Source of the DNA: Rhizobium sp. Q54
GTDB lineage: Bacteria; Pseudomonadota; Alphaproteobacteria; Rhizobiales; Beijerinckiaceae
Direction of reading: 5' to 3'
DNA: 24,583 nt
Assembly: GCA_945901195.1 (NCBI GenBank)
Contig: CAMDKB010000010.1
Location: 1 to 24,583 of the forward strand
Part shown: piece by piece, positions 1 to 7,868 of the stretch
Numbering within the stretch: the stretch's first letter is position 1
Layout of the letters: every line of letters starts with the position of its first letter
Notes under the pieces: model-generated
The model's input: only the letters and a program-made list of their open reading frames with translations
Databases searched by the model: none
What the model was told of the DNA's origin: nothing
Program-made: the position numbers and the translations under genes

Positions 1-497
1 ACCAGCCAGGGCCAGCGCTCCAGCATGACGATGACAAGCTGCGCACCAAACACGATCATCGGAATTGAAATTCCAAGCCCAATTATGATCAGTGTCCAGT
101 TGCCACCGGCAGCTGCAGCAATGGCCACAACGTTGTCGAGCGACATGACAAGATCGGCAATCGCAACCACGCGCACGGCGCCCCAAATCGTATGGGATTC
201 CTTGATGTCGTTCTCATCAGTATTTTCGACCAGCAGTTGAACAGCAATCCAGAAGAGCAATACCGCCCCGATCAGTTTGAGCCAGGGCAGGCCCATCAGA
301 GTGGCAACAATTCCGGTAAACAGAATGCGCAGCAAGATGGCGACGCCTGCACCCAGAATAATGCCCCATTTGCGCTGGTCGGGCGGAAGACCGCGACAGG
401 CGAGCGCAATCACGACCGCATTGTCTCCCGACAACAGTATATTGATCCAAATGATCTTTAAAAGCTGCACCATAAAGGTGCTTGTCTCGACTTCCAT
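1..497 (-). CDS. TerC/YjbE family integral membrane protein (3' end outside window)
   Basis: Reading leftward from ATG at 497 gives 165 codons that run off the window edge, so the C-terminus is missing. The protein is strongly hydrophobic with several membrane helices. It carries the two hallmark TerC-family motifs, S-G-D-N-A-V-V-I-A at about residues 23-31 and S-L-D-N-V-V-A-I-A at about 119-127, whose acidic and Asn residues lie in the membrane and are thought to coordinate metal. The family is linked to tellurite resistance and, in better studied members, to Mn2+ export or metal loading of secreted proteins; the substrate here is unknown. A GGGGGAGAG stretch precedes the ATG. ATG at codon 9 is an alternative start. 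The next gene on the strand (pcp) ends 94 bp upstream, so it probably has its own promoter. Confidence 0.88.
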   Translation of the reverse strand, partial: MEVETSTFMVQLLKIIWINILLSGDNAVVIALACRGLPPDQRKWGIILGAGVAILLRILFTGIVATLMGLPWLKLIGAVLLFWIAVQLLVENTDENDIKESHTIWGAVRVVAIADLVMSLDNVVAIAAAAGGNWTLIIIGLGISIPMIVFGAQLVIVMLERWPWL

Positions 498-590
498 TGT
501 AAGCTCTCCCCCAAGAATTCGCCGGATGACCTAGGACAGGGCGCGGGCCCGGGTCAAGCCGGTACTGTAACAGCCAGCCTTTGGCGGAAA

Positions 591-1229
591 TTATCCGTGC
601 CTTGGACTGCTGCCGATGGCCAGATCACGGACCGCCGCCTCGATGGAACGGGCTATAGCAGAAAGGGCGGGACGTCGCCTCTTTTGCTCCGTCCATCCTC
701 CCGGAGCACGCAGGCGGCGAGGCTTGGGCACATGAATGAAGCCACAAGGGGCACGGTGCAAGCCCAGCGAAAGATACAGCACCTGATTGCAGAGATAATC
801 GCCCGCATCGATCGAGCGCCTTGCTGGCGCACCAGCCTGCGATATCACGCGCATCAGCCGTTCAGCAGAAAACCGCGAGCGCCGCACCGATTCGCCATGA
901 GGCACAATTTGCATGGCACCCGAGCGTTTTCGCTGCGAATCGGCATGCAGAATTGTCATCCGGTTCAGCGCGCGCGTTTCGACACTGATTGTGCTGCGGC
1001 GTCCAGCAAGGCCGAGATGCAAAACGATATCCGGTTTCAGGCTGGCAATGAGTTCAGACAACCTTTCACCTGTGCCAGCAAAGATCACCGGCAGCACATG
1101 TGTGACAAGATCAATACCGATCAGCCTGAAGGCGCGCCTGCGCTTCTCAAGATAGCGCGCAATAGACATCGTCGGGTTGACCGGCGCGCCAGGGAATGCG
1201 CCAAACGCCGTGACGAGTATGCGGATCAC
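591..1229 (-). CDS. pcp: Pyroglutamyl-peptidase I (peptidase family C15)
   Basis: A 212-residue cytosolic cysteine peptidase that removes N-terminal pyroglutamate from peptides. The N-terminus I-L-V-T-A-F-G-A-F matches the family's opening strand (V-T-G-F-G/E-P-F type). The catalytic triad is recognisable: Glu84 in S-V-E-T-R-A-L-N, Cys147 in D-A-G-D-Y-L-C-N-Q-V-L-Y, and His166 in F-I-H-V-P. Length is close to the usual 200-220. The start is GTG at 1229, overlapping the TGA stop of the upstream DUF2339 gene by four bases (GTGA), so the two are translationally coupled. Family assignment is firm from the triad; the biological peptide substrates are unknown. The C-terminal third is unusually Arg-rich. 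Confidence 0.87.
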   Translation of the reverse strand: MIRILVTAFGAFPGAPVNPTMSIARYLEKRRRAFRLIGIDLVTHVLPVIFAGTGERLSELIASLKPDIVLHLGLAGRRSTISVETRALNRMTILHADSQRKRSGAMQIVPHGESVRRSRFSAERLMRVISQAGAPARRSIDAGDYLCNQVLYLSLGLHRAPCGFIHVPKPRRLRAPGGWTEQKRRRPALSAIARSIEAAVRDLAIGSSPRHG

Positions 1230-4200
1230 TGAGCCTCCGGTGGTGCAGGTGTATTGCCCACCTTACGAACAAAAACGAATTTCTGGTAGACGAGGCCTAT
1301 CCCGATCAGCACCAGCCCAAGTCCGATGAAGGACAACGCACGCAGAACGCCTTCCAGTCCGTTCAGATCAAACAAGAATACTTTGACCACGCTCAACACG
1401 ATGAAAACAGCCGATGCGAGGCGCACTTCCACCGTTTGCCGCCACAAACCATAGGCCAGCAATGCAACGCCATAGGCGAGCCAGACCAGGGAATAGGTGT
1501 ACCATTCGCCATCACTTGTCAGATGCGACATGTGAATATCTGCGCCCTGATAAAAACGCCTCACCTGCAGCGTCAGGTATCCAAATATCAGCGCCACTCC
1601 CAGCATCCGCATCGCGATGGCAAACCAGCGCGCGAGCAAGCTGTCAGCATGTCTGGCGATCAGCAGCACAAGCAGGCCAGGCAACACATATGCCAGCAGC
1701 AATCCGTTGAAGAGCAAACCGCCCTCCACCGGATTGACCCGCACAGCGAAAAGCGGATTGGCCAGCATACCTGAGCCTGCAATCGAGATTGCCGCGGCAA
1801 TCATTCCGGTGGCATAAACACCCTTGCTTGCCATGGCGACATCGCGCTGCATGGCAAACTGAACGATCACAAAGGCAAACAGCAGTTCGATGATGGCATG
1901 CAAGCCTGTTTCACCCGTGCTGTAACTTTGCAGTCCCCAGTTTGGATTGATCCAGAGATGGTGCAATTGGTTGTGAACGTAGAGGACAAAGCAAAATGCG
2001 CCAAGGCCCGCCGCAAAGCGGTAAGTCAAGGCGACGGCCTCGCTGCGCTTCAGGCTGTATGCCGCAAAAGCGAAAGCCAGCGCGGGCAATAACATGCCTG
2101 CCAGGAGATTGTTGAACAGCAACCCGCCTTCAACGTGGCCACCAACACCAGGGAGGAGCGGGTTGCGATATACACCAGGGCCGAAGATGGTAAGGACGGC
2201 CGCAGCCGTGCCAAACAGGCGGCTGGCACGCTCGAACAAGGGCGATATCCGGCGCTGTTCGAGCAGCTTCAGGGCGAGTGCGAAGATCGCCAGCGCTGCA
2301 GTGTAAATTCCAAGTTCCGTCAGCGGGAAATCATGATTGCGCAGATCCCCGGATGTCAGAACGTACTGCAATTCGCCGAAAACGTAGATTGCAGAGAGCA
2401 GGATTGCGAGGCCGACGGCGACATGGCGGCGGAAATCCATGAGATCATTGCGCACCATCCACCAGACCGCCAGCGCGTAGGCAATCGCCGGCATCGCATA
2501 GGCCAACAGCAAAGAGTTGACGAAAGTGCCGCCCGAAATCATTTCATGTGTGAACGGCAGGAACGGATTCCAGCGCAGCGCCAGCCCAAACACAACGACA
2601 GCAGCTGATACAAGGTTGAACAGATAGGACGCCATTCTATAGAGCTGATGACCGCCGCCACGTCCAAATTGCATCAACACCACTGAGAAACAGATGCTGG
2701 TGAGCGCGTGAAGCCCCAGTTCGATATGGCCTGACGTGCGCGCAAAAATATCGCCATCATTCATCACGTGCCGCACCTCAAAGAAGATAAGCAACGCACT
2801 GCACATGACCGTCAGCAATACGGAGATGCGCACGGGATTGTCATCGCCACGCGCTTTCTTCATGGCCCAGGCGGCATAGGCGAAACAGGCGGCGGGCACG
2901 CCATAACCGAACAACAACCAGTTGAACACTGGCGTCGAGCCCGGCAAGACGCCAATGCGCGGATCCCAGAGATAACGTGCGGCAACCGCGAGTCCCAACG
3001 CCAGAACACACCAGCGCAGGGCAGGAATATCAAGACGCACCGAAACAAACGCAGCGCCGGCAGCCGCCAGAGCCAACGCGACCGTGAGGCTGCCGCCTTC
3101 CATCGCGAAGACCAGAGCAAGCGCCGAAGTCGCGATAGCGCCACTTGCATAACTTCCCAGCGCGAGTTTCCAGGTGGGCGGTTCTCCATCCTGCAGGCGG
3201 CTTCTGAAGAATTGCGCGATAACCGCAAACACCAGCGCCAAAGCGCAAGCCAGCAAGGCGAAAGTCATACTGGCGCTGCTGGCCGTAAAACGCAGATAGG
3301 CAATCACCAGCGCGAGTAAAGGCGTCACCACGCCAGCACCCGACAGGATCAGCGCGGGCGGTTGCTGCAACGCTGCGCCGCGCCACAAGCGCCACGCACA
3401 GGCGATGGACAGGGCGAGCGAGAGAACCAATGCGAACGCACAAAATGCTGCCGGCCATTGTGGCGCGAACATCGGCAGATCCAGCACATCAAGGATCGCA
3501 CGGGGCGGCCAGGCCCGATCAGGAGCGGGCCACAAAATCATGACGCCAATGATGACCACACCTGCAATGGCAGCACCTGCGAGTGCGGGAGCGGACATCA
3601 ATCCACCGACCGCCAGAATAACGCTCATAACAGCGGCGGCGACGAACCATAACTCGCCGAAACGGATTGGCAGCCCGACGACAAAAACAAACAGCGCCAG
3701 CAAGCCGGATACCACCATACAGGCCGACGACAAAGGATCGAGGACCGCGTCTTCGTCCCTTGTGCCAAACCACGGCTCGCAACAGACAAAGAACACCGCA
3801 AGCGCCGTCTGGATCAGCAAATGTGCGAGGGCGGCGCGATAGAATTCGATCGCGAACATTTCTGGTTGCGGCAACAGCAGCGCAAGCGTCCACAAGGCCG
3901 AGCCGATGGCTGTTGCAGCAGCCAGCCAGAGCCATTTGCGAACGCGAGCAAGCGCATAGGACGCAAACGCCACCACCCCGAGATAAATGACAACGGGCCA
4001 CGCGGATGGCGTTTGCGACGCCACAAGCAAAGGCGACGCCATCGCGCCAAGAAGCCCGACGCCCGCCAGCATGGACCCGTGCAAGGCTGCCGCGAAAATC
4101 GTGGCGATGCCGATCGCACCCAGGGCGACAAAGGCGAGCGCCGGTCCGATGAATCCATAAAGTGCGTGGGCGGCATAAACCGATCCGAAAGCGCCCATCG

Positions 4201-4954
4201 CGCCTGTGGCTGTCAGGATGGCGGGAATGCTCGGGCGAGCGAAACTGAACGTATCTGTAGCTTCCGCGATGTCGCCTGAATTGCGTTCCTTGCGTCGCAA
4301 CCATTCGCCCGCGCCTGCCAGCGCAGCAGAAAAAACAAGGCCCATCAGGATGCGGACACCTGGCCCAAAAAAGCCCTGCAAGATGGCCTGCCTCACCAGC
4401 AACAGCGCGCCAATGGCCAATGCAGCGCCACCGACCCAGACCGCCCAGCGCGTGCCGAGGCGCTCTTCAAGGCTGGCGGAGGGCGTGCGCGCAGATGGCG
4501 TTGCAGGAGCCTCATCCACAGGAGGCTCGACGGGCGGCAATGAGCCACCGGGCAAAGTAATCGCCTCTTCAACCACTGTCGGCGTTTCTGCCGGTATCGC
4601 TCCCGGCAAGGGCGTGGTTGCTGTTTTCGGCTCTTGTGATGGTTCTGACGTGATTTCTGTCTTTGGAACATCAGGCGTTTCGCTGGCGGCCTGCCGCGAC
4701 CACCAATCGGCAGCTGGTGGCGCGGGCTCCGGCTCGGGCGCGGCGAGTGTTTCGTCTTGCGGCGTGGCCTTGGGAACGGCGGATGGGTTGATCTGGGTGC
4801 GCCCGGCTTCTACATCCCCAAGGCGCGCTTCAAGCGCCGTGATCTTGCGTTCGGCCAATTCGAGCCGCGAGCGCGCGCCCAGCGCGAGAAAGAAAGCAAT
4901 GGGACCGAGCACGACGAAGCCGAGTCCAATCAAACCAAAGAACACGACTTCCAT
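1226..4954 (-). CDS. DUF2339 polytopic membrane protein with four 135-residue repeats
   Basis: A 1242-residue inner-membrane protein. Order: an N-terminal membrane helix (about 3-25), a short charged segment likely to form a coiled coil (about 27-50), a Pro/Ala/Glu-rich linker (about 55-160), the DUF2339 entry motif L-E-E-R-L-G-T-R-W-A-V-W-V-G-G (162-176), then many consecutive hydrophobic helices to about 1225. The C-terminal half contains four modules in exact register: Asn at 678, 813, 948 and 1083 within an F-N-x-L-L-type helix start, and Glu at 745, 880, 1015 and 1150. No enzymatic motif is recognisable and the family function is unknown. ATG at 4954 is preceded by GGGAG. The gene overlaps pcp by 4 bp and is divergent from ald. 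It is longer than the roughly 900-1000 residues I associate with this family. Confidence 0.9.
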   Translation of the reverse strand: MEVVFFGLIGLGFVVLGPIAFFLALGARSRLELAERKITALEARLGDVEAGRTQINPSAVPKATPQDETLAAPEPEPAPPAADWWSRQAASETPDVPKTEITSEPSQEPKTATTPLPGAIPAETPTVVEEAITLPGGSLPPVEPPVDEAPATPSARTPSASLEERLGTRWAVWVGGAALAIGALLLVRQAILQGFFGPGVRILMGLVFSAALAGAGEWLRRKERNSGDIAEATDTFSFARPSIPAILTATGAMGAFGSVYAAHALYGFIGPALAFVALGAIGIATIFAAALHGSMLAGVGLLGAMASPLLVASQTPSAWPVVIYLGVVAFASYALARVRKWLWLAAATAIGSALWTLALLLPQPEMFAIEFYRAALAHLLIQTALAVFFVCCEPWFGTRDEDAVLDPLSSACMVVSGLLALFVFVVGLPIRFGELWFVAAAVMSVILAVGGLMSAPALAGAAIAGVVIIGVMILWPAPDRAWPPRAILDVLDLPMFAPQWPAAFCAFALVLSLALSIACAWRLWRGAALQQPPALILSGAGVVTPLLALVIAYLRFTASSASMTFALLACALALVFAVIAQFFRSRLQDGEPPTWKLALGSYASGAIATSALALVFAMEGGSLTVALALAAAGAAFVSVRLDIPALRWCVLALGLAVAARYLWDPRIGVLPGSTPVFNWLLFGYGVPAACFAYAAWAMKKARGDDNPVRISVLLTVMCSALLIFFEVRHVMNDGDIFARTSGHIELGLHALTSICFSVVLMQFGRGGGHQLYRMASYLFNLVSAAVVVFGLALRWNPFLPFTHEMISGGTFVNSLLLAYAMPAIAYALAVWWMVRNDLMDFRRHVAVGLAILLSAIYVFGELQYVLTSGDLRNHDFPLTELGIYTAALAIFALALKLLEQRRISPLFERASRLFGTAAAVLTIFGPGVYRNPLLPGVGGHVEGGLLFNNLLAGMLLPALAFAFAAYSLKRSEAVALTYRFAAGLGAFCFVLYVHNQLHHLWINPNWGLQSYSTGETGLHAIIELLFAFVIVQFAMQRDVAMASKGVYATGMIAAAISIAGSGMLANPLFAVRVNPVEGGLLFNGLLLAYVLPGLLVLLIARHADSLLARWFAIAMRMLGVALIFGYLTLQVRRFYQGADIHMSHLTSDGEWYTYSLVWLAYGVALLAYGLWRQTVEVRLASAVFIVLSVVKVFLFDLNGLEGVLRALSFIGLGLVLIGIGLVYQKFVFVRKVGNTPAPPEAQ

Positions 4955-5030
4955 TCACGGCTCCCGAACCAACGCCTCGCGGACCGAAGCACCTCAGCCT
5001 TGTCTCGTTACTCCAGCGCTGCAACTTGAC

Positions 5031-5046
5031 TGTGCGAATTCGCACA
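5031..5046. promoter_or_regulatory. Perfect 16-bp palindrome between DUF2339 gene and ald
   Basis: TGTGCGAATTCGCACA is its own reverse complement and lies in the 167-bp divergent intergenic region, 76-91 bp upstream of the ald start and 77 bp upstream of the DUF2339 start. It overlaps the end of a TTGACT sequence that could be a -35 element. This position suits an operator for one or both genes. Lrp/AsnC-type regulators often control ald genes, but no regulator gene is adjacent here, so the binding protein is unknown. Confidence 0.4.
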
Positions 5047-5121
5047 TTGTGGCGAGCTTGTCGCCCGCCTTGTGAATACTCATATCAGGAATGCGGCCAA
5101 CCGGGCCGCAGGAGATTGCCC

Positions 5122-6222
5122 ATGCGCATCGGTGTTCCCAAGGAAATCAAGGACAATGAATTTCGCGTGGGCCTGACACCGTCGTCCGTATCGGAACTGG
5201 TCCATCACGGACACGACGTGTCAGTCGAGACAGGGGCAGGCACCGGCAGTGGCCTTCTGGACAGCGAATATGAAGCTGCGGGCGCCCGGCTCTGCACCGG
5301 TCCGGAAGATATTTTTTCCCAGGCGGACCTCGTGGTGAAAGTGAAGGAACCGTTGGCGGGTGAGCGAAAACTGCTGCGCGAAGGCCAGGTGCTGTTCACC
5401 TATCTTCATCTGGCCGCGGACAAGCCGCAAACATTGGACCTTATGCAATCGGGCGCGACCTGCATCGCCTATGAAACAGTTACCTCGCCATCGGGCAGCC
5501 TGCCACTGCTGACGCCGATGTCGGAAGTCGCCGGACGGCTTGCACCGCAGGTGGGCGCCCATTGCCTCGAGCGTGAAGCCGGAGGGCGCGGCGTTCTGCT
5601 GGGCGGCGTGCCCGGTGTTCCCGCTGGCGAAGTCATCATCCTGGGGGGCGGCGTTGCGGGCTCCCATGCCGCAACAATCGCGCTGGGTATGGGCGCGAAC
5701 GTGACAGTGGTTGATCGAAACCCCGAAGCGTTGCGACGTCTCGACTTCCGTTTTGGCACTGGCGTGCGCACCATTTTTTCAACACGCGCAGCCATTGCCG
5801 AAATCGTCAAGCGCGCCGATCTTCTGATCGGAACCGTACTCGTTCCGGGCGCGGCGGCGCCCAAACTGGTCTCGCGCGAAATGGTCGCGTCGATGAAGAA
5901 CGGCTCTGTCATCGTGGACATTTCGATTGATCAGGGCGGTTGCTGCGAGACATCGCGCCCGACGTCTCATTCCCATCCAACATATGTGGAGGAAGGCGTC
6001 GTGCATTATTGCGTGACGAACATGCCCGGCGCTGTGCCGCGCACATCAACATTTGCGCTCAACAATGCAACCCTGCCGTTTGTGCTGGCGCTGGCGGACA
6101 AGGGCTGGAAGAAAGCCATTCACGAAGACTCACATCTGCGCAACGGATTGAACATTCATGCGGGGGAGATAACCTGCAAGCCCGTCGCCGAAGCGCATGG
6201 CTTGCACTGGGCAGCCATCTGA
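5122..6222 (+). CDS. ald: Alanine dehydrogenase
   Basis: A 366-residue NAD-dependent enzyme converting L-alanine to pyruvate plus ammonia, reversibly. Residues of characterised alanine dehydrogenases occur at the same numbers: Arg15, Lys75 (V-K-V-K-E-P) and His96 (Y-L-H-L-A) for pyruvate binding and catalysis, the NAD motif G-G-G-V-A-G at 175-180 with Asp198, and Asp270 in D-I-S-I-D-Q-G-G. Length is typical (about 370). ATG at 5122 is chosen because GGAG sits 7 bp upstream and the protein begins M-R-I-G-V-P-K-E as in homologs; an in-frame upstream extension to 5026 is unlikely. It converges on the Bug-type binding protein with only 11 bp between stop codons, and there is no obvious terminator in that gap. 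Confidence 0.96.
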   Translation: MRIGVPKEIKDNEFRVGLTPSSVSELVHHGHDVSVETGAGTGSGLLDSEYEAAGARLCTGPEDIFSQADLVVKVKEPLAGERKLLREGQVLFTYLHLAADKPQTLDLMQSGATCIAYETVTSPSGSLPLLTPMSEVAGRLAPQVGAHCLEREAGGRGVLLGGVPGVPAGEVIILGGGVAGSHAATIALGMGANVTVVDRNPEALRRLDFRFGTGVRTIFSTRAAIAEIVKRADLLIGTVLVPGAAAPKLVSREMVASMKNGSVIVDISIDQGGCCETSRPTSHSHPTYVEEGVVHYCVTNMPGAVPRTSTFALNNATLPFVLALADKGWKKAIHEDSHLRNGLNIHAGEITCKPVAEAHGLHWAAI

Positions 6223-6233
6223 ACGCGGATTGA

Positions 6234-7208
6234 TTATTGCGGCTCCAGGCCGATGGCCTTGACCGCCTTGCCCCAGAGGTCGATTTCGTCGCGCACGAAC
6301 TTTTCCAGTTCCGGCAATGAGCCAGCTCCAATCGCATTATGCGAACCGTTCCTGGTCATCCAGGCCTGCACTTCAGGTTTCTTGAACACCGCATCAAACG
6401 CGCGGTTTATCCCCTCAAGCGCTGGCCTTGGCGTGCCCGTAGGCGCAGAAATCATGAGCCAGCCGACAAGAGCAAAACCGGGAAAAGTCTCGCCAACTGT
6501 GGGCACATTTGGCAGCGATGGTTCGCGCGCCACACCCGACACCGCGAGCGGTCGAAGCTTGCCCGCCTCGATATGCGGCAATTGAAGACCAACGGCTTGC
6601 ACGAACAAATCAACATTGCCAGTGATCACATCCTGCAAGCCCTGCGCAGGGCTTGTGTAAGCCACTAGCCTGATATTGGCGCCAGCAACCTTGTTCAGAT
6701 AAGCCGCCGTCAGACCTGTGGCATTGCGCGGTCCATCAATCACGACAGAGAACTTGCCGGGCGAGGCCTTTTCGGCGGCCACAAGCTCCGCAAGATTTTT
6801 GACAGGAGATTGCGCCCCGATGGAAATCAGGAAGCCAGGCTTGCTGACCATGGAAACCGGTACGAAATCCTTGAGTGGATCATAAGTGAGCGCTTTCACT
6901 AGATGCGGATTGGACGCCATGCCGGCCGAAGATGTCATCGCAAAATTATAGCCGTCAGCTGGGGCGCGCGCCGCCGCTTGCATGCCGATGATAGCGCCGG
7001 CGCCGGGCCGGTTCTCAATGAGTATCTGCTGCTTGAGAACCTGCGAGACATGTTCAGCCAGATAGCGAGCGATGGTATCCTGCCCTCCGCCAGGGCCTTG
7101 CGCCACATAAAGCCTGATCGCCTTGTCAGGCCATTGCTGCGCTTGCGCAGAGTCGCTGGCGCCTATCGCACCCAGAACAGCAGCAATGCAAAGAAATTTG
7201 CGATACAT
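6234..7208 (-). CDS. Bug/TctC-family periplasmic substrate-binding protein
   Basis: A 324-residue secreted solute receptor of the tripartite tricarboxylate transporter class. The signal peptide is M-Y-R-K-F followed by a hydrophobic core and an A-Q-A site after about residue 23. The mature protein starts W-P-D-K-A-I-R-L-Y-V with the family's P-G-G-G-x-D-x-I-A-R segment, then I-E-N-R-P-G-A and P-A-D-G-Y; late in the protein are L-P-N-V-P-T-V-G-E and A-P-x-G-T-P. No TctA or TctB membrane genes are nearby, so it must work with a transporter encoded elsewhere or have a sensory role. The ligand (commonly a carboxylate or amino acid) cannot be deduced. ATG at 7208 has a G-rich SD (GGGGGG) and fits the signal peptide; the upstream in-frame extension to 7277 is rejected. 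Confidence 0.93.
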   Translation of the reverse strand: MYRKFLCIAAVLGAIGASDSAQAQQWPDKAIRLYVAQGPGGGQDTIARYLAEHVSQVLKQQILIENRPGAGAIIGMQAAARAPADGYNFAMTSSAGMASNPHLVKALTYDPLKDFVPVSMVSKPGFLISIGAQSPVKNLAELVAAEKASPGKFSVVIDGPRNATGLTAAYLNKVAGANIRLVAYTSPAQGLQDVITGNVDLFVQAVGLQLPHIEAGKLRPLAVSGVAREPSLPNVPTVGETFPGFALVGWLMISAPTGTPRPALEGINRAFDAVFKKPEVQAWMTRNGSHNAIGAGSLPELEKFVRDEIDLWGKAVKAIGLEPQ

Positions 7209-7550
7209 CTTGATCCCCCCACTGCGAATACGAGCAGCATTTTGCGCGGACTCTGGCCGATCGGGCGAACAAGTCAAGCCGGGCCCCCGGAGACTGAGGC
7301 GCTTTAATGGAATTGCGTAGTCGCTCGCGATATCAAATTTTTGCGGCGCGCAATCTTGTGCGGAAAAGTGCTGCTTGCCCGCAAAATACTTTACCCCCCG
7401 GAACTCAACTCCATGATGGCCCGCGCCGACTGTTCACGCACGGCAACGTTTTCTTTTCTTCGAGATGCAAGTGCTTCCACCGGATGCAGGCAGGAGACAA
7501 CCATGAACAACAACGCACGAACGAAATTTTGCCCGGCAACGTAAAGCTGC
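7209..7550. other. Divergent intergenic region between Bug gene and decayed cupin gene
   Basis: About 340 bp with no supported intact gene. It should contain the promoter of the leftward Bug gene. At 7341-7353 there is a TTGCG-GCG-CGCAA inverted repeat that could be an operator. At 7503 an ATG with a good SD (AGGAGA, 6 bp away) opens a 13-codon frame closed by TAA at 7542; this frame is in register with the cupin remnant that resumes at 7551 and may be its original start, now cut by a nonsense codon. Confidence 0.4.
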
Positions 7551-7823
7551 TTGAGGAAAATGACTTGGCGGTGGATTGAAACTCGCGTGGCGCGCTTTGA
7601 GACACGCACGCTTGACTGGGATGCCTTGAAACTCCAGGCTGATTACGATCCCAAATACAAACGTGCGCAAATGCGTTATGTTGGCACGGGCGGCACTGGC
7701 GAAGAATCGGACGGCAACACCGTGCCTGCTGAGAACTTTACGTTTTCAACGATGGTATTGCCCCCAAGCTGTCTAGGGCTGGTTCATGACTGTCAATGCA
7801 AGATTAGCGCTGATTGCCTGTGA
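7551..7823 (+). pseudogene. Truncated cupin-domain protein gene (5' remnant)
   Basis: The frame encodes a segment I recognise as the start of a cupin-domain protein that often neighbours aspartate dehydrogenase: D-W-D-A-L-K-L-Q-A-D-Y-D-P-K-Y near residues 22-36, R-A-Q-M-R-Y-V-G-T-G-G-T-G, then N-T-V-P-A-E-N-F-T-F-S-T-M-V-L-P-P. Immediately after (about 7757) the match ends: the frame reads S-C-L-G-L-V-H-D-C and stops at 7823, so the metal-binding His motifs and the rest of the beta-barrel are missing. No continuation was found in other frames before the next gene at 7869, which points to an internal deletion rather than a simple frameshift. The start is uncertain: TTG 7551, ATG 7560, or the original ATG 7503 with an in-frame TAA at 7542. 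Confidence 0.6.
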
Positions 7824-7868
7824 TCAAGGCGCCCGTGTCCTTCCTAGTCGCACGCACAAGGCGTCGTC

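Noticed and set aside
3519..4304. 261-codon minus-strand frame inside the DUF2339 gene
   Set aside because: It overlaps the DUF2339 frame in another register, is Arg/Cys-rich, and resembles no family.
4206..5075. 289-codon plus-strand frame antisense to the start of the DUF2339 gene
   Set aside because: It is low-complexity Ser/Ala/Gly sequence mirroring the Pro/Glu-rich linker on the other strand.
5026..5121. 32-codon N-terminal extension of ald
   Set aside because: The extension lies over the palindrome and promoter region, has no family similarity, and ATG 5122 has a good SD and the family N-terminus.
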